A stretch of 64,000 nt of DNA from NCBI GenBank assembly GCA_934643825.1, contig CAKUCW010000003.1, forward strand, positions 1-64,000, given 5' to 3'. A program made the translations under genes and the position numbers. Numbering within the stretch: position 1 is the first letter of the stretch; the number at the start of each line of letters is the position of its first letter. Shown here piece by piece: positions 60,001-64,000 of the stretch. This stretch comes from an uncultured Clostridia bacterium (GTDB lineage: Bacteria > Bacillota > Clostridia > Christensenellales > Aristaeellaceae). Below the pieces are notes generated by a model that was not told where the DNA came from, searched no databases, and saw only the letters and a program-made list of their open reading frames with translations.

Positions 60001-60039
60001 CATGACGCCAAGCAACGCCTTTTTGACGGATTTTCTCAC
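57025..60039 (-). CDS. Large lipoprotein with seven peptidoglycan-binding repeats and a C-terminal propeller-like domain
   Basis: This 1,004-residue lipoprotein has a signal peptide ending in MTGC (lipidated Cys near 25), a Thr/Pro-rich linker, then seven PG_binding_1 modules (each about 65 residues, marked LQARLxELGYYSG, DGxFGSxT, AFQRANGLxADGxAG) between about 110 and 700, and about 280 residues of strand-rich repeats (SLLSRDVPRFLHLTNGKLYY, FALHDGVMYILDAN, VISFSITTGQQTTLYSG) that look like a beta-propeller of the DUF5050 kind. It should anchor at the membrane and span the cell wall, and may sense or organise it. GTG at 60,039 is chosen, seven bases after AGGAGG, over a TTG nearer the stop of yjjG. 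The seven-module array is long for the family. Confidence 0.82.
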   Translation of the reverse strand: MRKSVKKALLGVMLAGMLATMTGCFIQPDPTLDPLEISNGTVPFGTVQSLPTSTPTPAPKATPTPTPDTWSASDQSTWEDWSSGSLPTTTPRTAATAAPGAQSWATSTQDYNAGYPVLRVGSTGNDVSDLQARLVELGYYSGMVDGKYSTATQSAVTEFQSRNGLTADGIAGRATQDKLYSSSAQPKTVSASTVENTYVLLKSGASGLEVRKLQGRLAELGYYSGGVDGIYGSTTASAVKAFQRANGLSADGQAGSATQTKLYSANAKYAASPVTTANPDQTRTLTVGMTGNDVYALQERLIELNYLSGVADGVFGTETQTALTAFQRNNNLTADGTAGATTLKKLSGSCKAATATAAPSTNGTLREGDSGEGVYNLQARLFELGYYSGRIDGRFGSETTTAVMAFQRANGLGADGIAGKGTMNKLNSSGAVSAGSSGYVEPDITPIPDDDDDSSVPSGSYTVLRRGDKSDQVQIMQRYLVSLGYLSSTPDGQFGSGTERAVKLFQEANGLTADGIAGTGTLSVLYSGSAVSYSAYFGASGSESTGGTGGNYVEPTSVPDTTTVIQWESEGANVRQYQARLAELGYLNSKEVNGRFRQTTVDATKAFQRMNNLKVDGAAGPQSLKLIYSNDALDANGVRVGDKLSSASDTVVVSDVLTAGMSGEQVRQVQSRLAALGYLSASFVSGVYDSATEQAVRQFQQANGLTADGAAGSGTQSRLYASSAVTAQVAHQSADNSGRQNEEYRLNGAYQASLAGGGIVVSDRNALYGADAAQGGMLVKRPYNGASASLLSRDVPRFLHLTNGKLYYVASDGGEDCVIRLNTQSGNREVLLRAGIVLKFALHDGVMYILDANAALKERTLSGEESELMTGVSDFSLDVQGNALLCVTQDGVVSFSITTGQQTTLYSGAADQAVQCGQALLVRSGGSIVRVMNGQSATIRRDGATCLLVYGQKVIELTNKGVMTCDVNGENATTLLNAAYESASIANGTLYLGTSGGYTASVVL

Positions 60040-60041
60040 GT

Positions 60042-60737
60042 TCAATCCTCCTCTCCCCGCAGAATCGCGTCCACCTCATCCAGTGAGCGAATGTCATAGG
60101 CAATCGGCAGACCTTTATCGTTTTTCAAGCCCTTCGGGTTAAACCAGCAAGCGTCAACATCCGCGTTCTTTGCCGCCGCGATGTCGCTGGAAAGCGAATC
60201 GCCCAGCATCAGTGCGCGGCGTTTATCCGCCACGCCTGCCAGCTCCATCGCCTTTTCCAGCATCAGCGGATCGGGCTTTGCCGCGCCGACCTCAGAACTG
60301 ATGACCAGACCGGAGATCAACGGGTTCAGCTCGCTTTTTGCCATGCGGCTGCGCTGAACTTCGCTGATGCCGTTGGTCACGATGATGACCGGAACCCGTT
60401 TGCTCCAGCGCTCGACTGCCTGCACCGCGCCGGGCAAAAGCACGCTTTGCTGACCCAGCGCATCAACAAATGTGTCGCACATTTTCTGTGCATCGCCCGT
60501 TTTGCCGATTGCTTTCAGGAAATCCTCAAACCGGCGCACACGCAGAACGCTCTGCTCGATTTTTCCCAGTTCAAGCTGTTTCCAAAGCCCCTCGTTGATT
60601 TTCGAGTAAATCCGGAGCAGCTCAGGCGTTGCGCTGAAACCCGCCGTTTCGCAAACGATGGCAAAAGCATTTTCTTCGGCTTTGGTAAAATCAAAAAGCG
60701 TATTATCCGCATCACAGAGCAGCACGTCGTAGCGCAT
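60042..60737 (-). CDS. YjjG-family HAD nucleotidase
   Basis: This 231-residue HAD phosphatase has motif I LLCDADNTLFDF, IIVTNGISEVQRSRM (motif II) and RALMLGDSLSSDIAAAKNAD (motif IV), typical of the YjjG/pyrimidine 5'-nucleotidase group that removes non-canonical nucleoside monophosphates. The cap is helical (C1 type). The ribosome site AGGAGAG precedes the ATG. It directly precedes the large lipoprotein gene, whose GTG start is two bases after this stop codon (TGA), and follows the deaminase-like gene by 133 bases. Confidence 0.85.
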   Translation of the reverse strand: MRYDVLLCDADNTLFDFTKAEENAFAIVCETAGFSATPELLRIYSKINEGLWKQLELGKIEQSVLRVRRFEDFLKAIGKTGDAQKMCDTFVDALGQQSVLLPGAVQAVERWSKRVPVIIVTNGISEVQRSRMAKSELNPLISGLVISSEVGAAKPDPLMLEKAMELAGVADKRRALMLGDSLSSDIAAAKNADVDACWFNPKGLKNDKGLPIAYDIRSLDEVDAILRGEED

Positions 60738-60870
60738 GAATCGTTTTCTCTCCTATTCTATCCATCCAAGATGTGATGGTTTTATTGTATCACATTTTCC
60801 GCACAAAGAAAAGCGGCGCGAAAGCCTTTCCGCCTCCGCGCCACTGGGAATGATTTCTTATTCTTTCTTT

Positions 60871-61263
60871 TTAAATCCACCATTCAGGCGTCAGCTCGCC
60901 AAGCGTAACGATGCGCCCCGATTCATAATCGAGCATAATCTCCACATCGCGATACGTTTTCGGCATGAGCTGGGTCATCATCTCGCGGCACGCGCCGCAC
61001 GGCGGCATGGCTTTGCCATCCCAGTTTACGGCGATCACGCGGCGAATTTCGCTCTCTCCGTGGGTGATCATATTGAAAATAGCGTTTCTCTCTGCGCAGA
61101 TGCCCAGCGTACACGCGCTATCCACGCAAACACCGACATAGATTTTTCCCGAACCCGCTTCAATCGCCGCCGCAACGCCGCCTGCTTCCATCATCTCGGA
61201 AACCTTGCGCGGATTCAGCACGGCTTTTGCCGCATGGTACAGCTCCGTCCAAACCGCATCCAC
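60871..61263 (-). CDS. Cytidine-deaminase-like zinc enzyme
   Basis: This roughly 130-residue protein has the deaminase zinc motif ICAERNAIFNMI (ligand Cys and catalytic Glu) and PPCGACREMM (two Cys ligands), in the CDA fold. It is a little shorter than CDA-type enzymes and resembles blasticidin-S-deaminase-like relatives, so it might act on cytidine or a related compound. The start is placed at GTG 61,263, nine bases after GGAGG; an ATG three codons upstream would overlap mreB and leaves no spacing to the ribosome site. It follows the mreB-like gene by one base. Confidence 0.8.
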   Translation of the reverse strand: MDAVWTELYHAAKAVLNPRKVSEMMEAGGVAAAIEAGSGKIYVGVCVDSACTLGICAERNAIFNMITHGESEIRRVIAVNWDGKAMPPCGACREMMTQLMPKTYRDVEIMLDYESGRIVTLGELTPEWWI

Positions 61264-61264
61264 T

Positions 61265-62302
61265 TTACGCATCCTCCAGCAGGTCGCTTCTGCTTCCGGA
61301 AACCAGATCGATATTCTCATAGCGATCGGGATCGTCAATCAACGCGCTGAGTCCGTGCGCCACGCAAAGATCCGGCTCATCGGCAAGCGTCGTGCGGATT
61401 CTGAGCTGGTCGCTGATGACGCCGTCCAGCCCGAAGAGCTGTGCGCCGCCGCCGCTGAGCGTGATGCCCTCGTCGAAGATATCGCTCGCCAGTTCGGGCG
61501 GTGTGCGCTCGATCATCCTGTGAAGCGCATTGATGAGGTCGCGGAGCGGCTCGTCAAGCGCCTCGATCATCTCTTCGGAATTGACCGTCACCGCACGCGG
61601 CAGACCGGAAACCAGGCTTCTGCCGCAGGCGTCCATCTCCAGCTTGACGCCGCGCATACGGGCAGAGCCGATATCGATCTTCAGCTCTTCCGCCGTTCTC
61701 GAACCGATCAGCAGGTTATGCTTTTTGCGCAGGTAATCGCTGATGGCATCATCGAAGCGGTCGCCGCCGATATTCAAAATATCCCAAACGATCTGATGAC
61801 CGAACGAAAAGACGGACACATTCGTTCTTCCGCCGCCGATATCGATATTCATGCGTCCATACGGCTGGTCAATGCGCATACCTGCGCCGATTGCGGAGGC
61901 AACGCCTTCATCAACCGGCACAACGCTGCGCACGCCCGCATCGACCAACACATCCACCAGCGTCTGCTGTTCACTGGGCGCCATGCCGCCGGGCAGCGCC
62001 AGAAGCAGCTTCGGGCGGAACGCCGCACGCTTACCGACAACCTTACGCATGCAATACCGCAGCATTTTACTGACCAAGTCAAAGCTGCGGATGCGTCCGT
62101 CGCGGAGCGGGCGCTCGACGATCAGCCCGGCGGGGGTTCTTCCGTACATACGGCGTGCTTCCTCGCCGACAGCGACCACATTACGGGTCTGCCTGTCATA
62201 AGCGACATAAGCCGGTTCGCTCAGCACGATTCCCTTTCCCCGGACGACAATATGAAGGGTCGATGTGCCCAAATCCATTCCCAGTTCATCAACGCCAAAC
62301 AT
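61265..62302 (-). CDS. MreB/Mbl-family actin-like protein (divergent)
   Basis: This 345-residue MreB-family protein organises the lateral cell-wall machinery beneath the membrane. The phosphate-1 loop GMDLGTSTLHIVV and AIGAG motif are present, but phosphate-2 reads DIGGGRTNVSVFSFG in place of DIGGGTT(D/E)..., with Arg and Asn at normally Thr and acidic positions, and the catalytic-side PVDEGVASAIGAG differs from the usual EEPMAAAIGAG. It may be a divergent Mbl. It follows spoIIID, the order seen for spoIIID-mbl in Bacillus. The ATG 62,302 has AAGGAG upstream; a longer frame has none. Confidence 0.85.
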   Translation of the reverse strand: MFGVDELGMDLGTSTLHIVVRGKGIVLSEPAYVAYDRQTRNVVAVGEEARRMYGRTPAGLIVERPLRDGRIRSFDLVSKMLRYCMRKVVGKRAAFRPKLLLALPGGMAPSEQQTLVDVLVDAGVRSVVPVDEGVASAIGAGMRIDQPYGRMNIDIGGGRTNVSVFSFGHQIVWDILNIGGDRFDDAISDYLRKKHNLLIGSRTAEELKIDIGSARMRGVKLEMDACGRSLVSGLPRAVTVNSEEMIEALDEPLRDLINALHRMIERTPPELASDIFDEGITLSGGGAQLFGLDGVISDQLRIRTTLADEPDLCVAHGLSALIDDPDRYENIDLVSGSRSDLLEDA

Positions 62303-62400
62303 TCGTTGTACTCCTTTTTCTCCATTAGGTACTCTCTCCGCCGGGCCGGGCGTGGTATCCACAGCATTCCGTTCAAGCCGGTGGCTTGATCACAGCGCGG

Positions 62401-62658
62401 TCAAAAGAGTTTTGCATATCTTCTTCGTGTAGCTTCTCCGCCGCGCAGATGGCGTTCTGCCTTATTGCGTGCCAGCACAGCGGAAACCTCTTTATAAAGC
62501 GGTGCGGACAAATCCGAGAGCCGCGTTTCCATATCCTTATGCACAGTCGATTTAGAGACACCCATCACATCAGCTGTCTTTCTTACCGTAGCGCCCGTCG
62601 CGGCGATATATTCCGCCTCCAGCAGCACCCTGCGCTCGATCGCCTGATTCACGCGCAT
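62401..62658 (-). CDS. spoIIID: Sporulation transcriptional regulator SpoIIID
   Basis: This 85-residue mother-cell regulator shows ATVRKTADVMGVSKSTVHKD (the SpoIIID recognition helix VSKSTVHKD) and the conserved C-terminal block RHLRGGEATRRRYA. In Bacillus, SpoIIID is made by sigma-E and switches mother-cell genes. A sigma-E-like promoter lies at 62,688. The start is ATG at 62,658 or GTG six bases further, both just after GGGGGG. Its adjacency to the mreB/mbl-like gene matches the Bacillus order. It is the strongest sporulation evidence in the window. Confidence 0.93.
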   Translation of the reverse strand: MRVNQAIERRVLLEAEYIAATGATVRKTADVMGVSKSTVHKDMETRLSDLSAPLYKEVSAVLARNKAERHLRGGEATRRRYAKLF

Positions 62659-62687
62659 CCCCCCAGACAGTCTTGGCAATCCGGGCT

Positions 62688-62716
62688 ATCCTATGCGGGA
62701 AAACGCGTTTCTTGAC
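62688..62716 (-). promoter_or_regulatory. Putative sigma-E promoter of spoIIID
   Basis: On the minus strand GTCAAGAA-N13-CATAGGAT resembles the known mother-cell sigma-E consensus (GTCATATT, about N13-14, CATACAAT). The 5' leader would be about 25 bases. No sigma-A box pair of comparable quality is seen there. Confidence 0.5.
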
Positions 62717-62813
62717 ATCCTTAACCCTATTATCATATCGCAGGGCAGGAAAATCGTCAAGGGGACGATTGGGGAAAACGGCGGTGTGAAGCGATTCGTG
62801 AGACGGTTTTTTT

Positions 62814-63060
62814 GGGGCTTTGCCCCAAACCCCACCAAGAACCTGAGGTTCTTGGATTTCCCGCTACGCTATCGGCGTACGACATGGGGCTTTGCCCCAA
62901 ACTCCACCCAAGAACCTGAGGTTCTTGGATTTTCCGCTACGCTGTCTCTTTGCGACAGCTGATGGTTGACGGAATACGACATGGGGCTTTGCCCCATACC
63001 CCACCAAGAACCTGAGGTTCTTGGATTTCCCACTACGCCGTCGCTTTGCGACAGCGGACG
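62814..63060. repeat. Three tandem family A units between spoIIID and truA
   Basis: Units start with GGGGCTTTGCCCC at 62,814, 62,886 and 62,983, each followed by CCAAGAACCTGAGGTTCTTGG (a 21-base palindrome) and a TGTCGCTTTGCGACA-type or related segment. The units are about 70-100 bases. No spacers and no protein-coding potential are present. Confidence 0.8.
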
Positions 63061-63073
63061 GCTGTTCAGGCAT

Positions 63074-63102
63074 CAAAAAACCTCTCCGGCAGTCGGAGAG
63101 GT
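63074..63102 (-). terminator. Terminator after truA
   Basis: On the minus strand CCTCTCCGACTGCCGGAGAGG followed by TTTTTTGATG. Confidence 0.85.
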
Positions 63103-63106
63103 CAGC

Positions 63107-63940
63107 TTATTCAAAATACCCCAGTGCCTTTTCTTCATCGCCATCGTAAAGCACGCGCATCAGCGCCAGACCGCAAGCGGGCGCGGTCTGCCCGAGAGCC
63201 AGACGGTCTCCGGTTTCAATGGCTTTTGCAATACAGCCCATCTCACGTTTACCCATACCGACTTCCATCAGCGTGCCGGCGATGATGCGAACCATATTAT
63301 ACAGGAATCCATCGCCCAGCACCGTCAGCACAACATCGTCGCCGCATCGCCTGACCTGTGCGCGATAAAGGGTGCGTACCGTGCTTTTTGCAACGCTTCC
63401 GCTGGCGGCAAATGCCGCAAAATCGTGCTTTCCGCAAAGGCTCTGCGCCTCTGCGTCCATCTTTTCGGCATCCATGAGAACCGGCACATGCGCCTTATAC
63501 TGTCTGCCGATGGCGCACATCTGCCGCTGGTTATAAAACGTATAGCGATAAACCTTTCCGCAGGCGGAAAAACGGGCATGAAAGCCATCCGGCGCCGCCG
63601 CGCTCTCCCGGATCCGGATATCGGGCGGGAGCATGGTATTCAGCGCAAAGCTCACCTTATCCGGCGGAATGCGGCTCGCGCTGTCAAAATGAGCGCAAAG
63701 CCCGAAGGCATGAACGCCCGCATCCGTTCGGCTCGACCCTGTGACGGCAATCTTCTCCCCCGTCAGCCGGGAAAGCGCCTCCTCCAGCGTCTGCTGAACG
63801 CTCGGGCCGTTGATCTGCCTCTGCCAGCCGCTGTACGCCGTGCCGTCATATTCGACAACGAGCTTAAAACGCCGCTGTTCCTCGGGCGGATGATCCGCAG
63901 GGCTGGGAATGTGGTGGCTTTGCAGCTTAAACTCAGCCAA
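63107..63940 (-). CDS. truA: tRNA pseudouridine synthase A
   Basis: TruA makes pseudouridine at positions 38-40 of tRNA anticodon arms. The 277-residue protein has RFKLVVEYDGTAYSGWQRQ (fold start), SSRTDAGVHAFG with the catalytic Asp, the FALNTMLPPDIRIRES block, KVYRYTFYN and FLYNMVRIIAGTLMEVG near the C terminus. The start is probably TTG at 63,940, about nine bases from GGAGG, and it overlaps the end of the preceding gene; the actual end of that gene's frame, TGA at 63,933, lies inside. A terminator follows. Confidence 0.93.
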   Translation of the reverse strand: MAEFKLQSHHIPSPADHPPEEQRRFKLVVEYDGTAYSGWQRQINGPSVQQTLEEALSRLTGEKIAVTGSSRTDAGVHAFGLCAHFDSASRIPPDKVSFALNTMLPPDIRIRESAAAPDGFHARFSACGKVYRYTFYNQRQMCAIGRQYKAHVPVLMDAEKMDAEAQSLCGKHDFAAFAASGSVAKSTVRTLYRAQVRRCGDDVVLTVLGDGFLYNMVRIIAGTLMEVGMGKREMGCIAKAIETGDRLALGQTAPACGLALMRVLYDGDEEKALGYFE

Positions 63941-64000
63941 GGAGTCTGCCCTCCGCAAAGATAACGGCAAGGAACGCCGCCATCGCCATCGCGCCGAACA
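63933..64000 (-). CDS. Partial membrane protein (probable EcfT), C-terminus only
   Basis: Only 21 codons and a stop are in the window; they read FGAMAMAAFLAVIFAEGRLLG, a hydrophobic C-terminal segment. In Firmicutes the gene before truA is often ecfT, the transmembrane subunit of energy-coupling-factor vitamin transporters, so EcfT is the likely identity, but there is not enough sequence to prove it. It overlaps the truA start by about 8 bases. Confidence 0.45.
   Translation of the reverse strand, partial: FGAMAMAAFLAVIFAEGRLLG

Noticed and set aside
62814..63060. CRISPR array
   Set aside because: Units are palindromic, adjoin directly with no unique spacers of constant length, and no cas genes are near.
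1..64000. tRNA, rRNA, tmRNA and RNase P RNA genes
   Set aside because: No T-arm GGTTCRANTCC pattern or other conserved core was found on either strand by reading; a covariance search would settle it.

Overview
The window is a GC-rich chromosomal segment from an endospore-forming Firmicute, most likely a gut-type Clostridia. The evidence is a spoIIID-like gene next to an MreB/Mbl gene (a Bacillus/Clostridia gene order), a SpoVB/MurJ-like flippase, a DUF3793 protein, a glgC-glgD-glgA cluster with the Firmicute-type GlgD subunit, Sapep/PepV peptidase, DUF6020 membrane proteins, and many TTGACA/TATAAT-type promoters with AGGAGG ribosome sites. Nothing finer than class can be claimed. No rRNA, tRNA, CRISPR array or prophage was recognised.

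Layout. 0-3.8 kb: pseudouridine catabolism (psuK-psuG) divergent from a uracil/xanthine permease. 3.9-7.8 kb: two HAD phosphatases, a flippase and dCMP deaminase. 7.8-10 kb: rsmI, then a DUF3793-flavodoxin pair behind a strong promoter with two palindromic operators. 10.2-18.2 kb: a sugar locus with a winged-helix regulator, a GH2 glycosidase, an ABC importer (binding protein and two permeases, no ATPase) and aldose 1-epimerase. 18.5-29.2 kb: aminotransferase, glycosyltransferase, CPA2 antiporter with MgtC, a chimeric response-regulator ORF, TetR, a secreted cysteine-peptidase-like protein, a CDF metal exporter, an AT-rich methyltransferase island and a hypothetical gene. 29.2-36.7 kb: a minus-strand run of dgoK, KDPG/KDPGal aldolase, PepV-like dipeptidase, MalY/PatB, DUF6020, an RsmC-like methyltransferase and rsuA. 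37-45.2 kb: glycogen synthesis, with GlgA carrying an unusual Lys/Ala/Pro repeat tail, then two tandem DUF6020 paralogues. 45.3-46 kb: an IS200-type element. 46.3-48.2 kb: an autoregulated GntR/YtrA-ABC operon. 48.4-56.2 kb: a MITE-like inverted repeat, then a long minus-strand operon of an unknown gene, trmD, a TetM-like GTPase, a MocR-like regulator, a lipoprotein and an S41 peptidase, with a beta-class DNA methyltransferase upstream. 56.5-64 kb: a Cys-cluster protein, a seven-repeat peptidoglycan-binding lipoprotein, yjjG, a cytidine-deaminase-like gene, mreB/mbl, spoIIID, a triple repeat, truA and the tail of a membrane-protein gene.

Intergenic structure is unusually rich. A family of modular palindromic repeats (GGGAAC..GTTCCC, GGGGCTTTGCCCC, TGTCGCNNNGCGACA) recurs at least eight times, three times joined to a terminator-like hairpin with a conserved CTTGCYGA core. 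A second, unrelated 35-nt motif occurs three times downstream of genes. The strongest candidates for follow-up are the DUF3793/flavodoxin regulatory region, the GlgA tail, the DUF6020 trio, the response-regulator/flavoprotein chimera and these dispersed elements.
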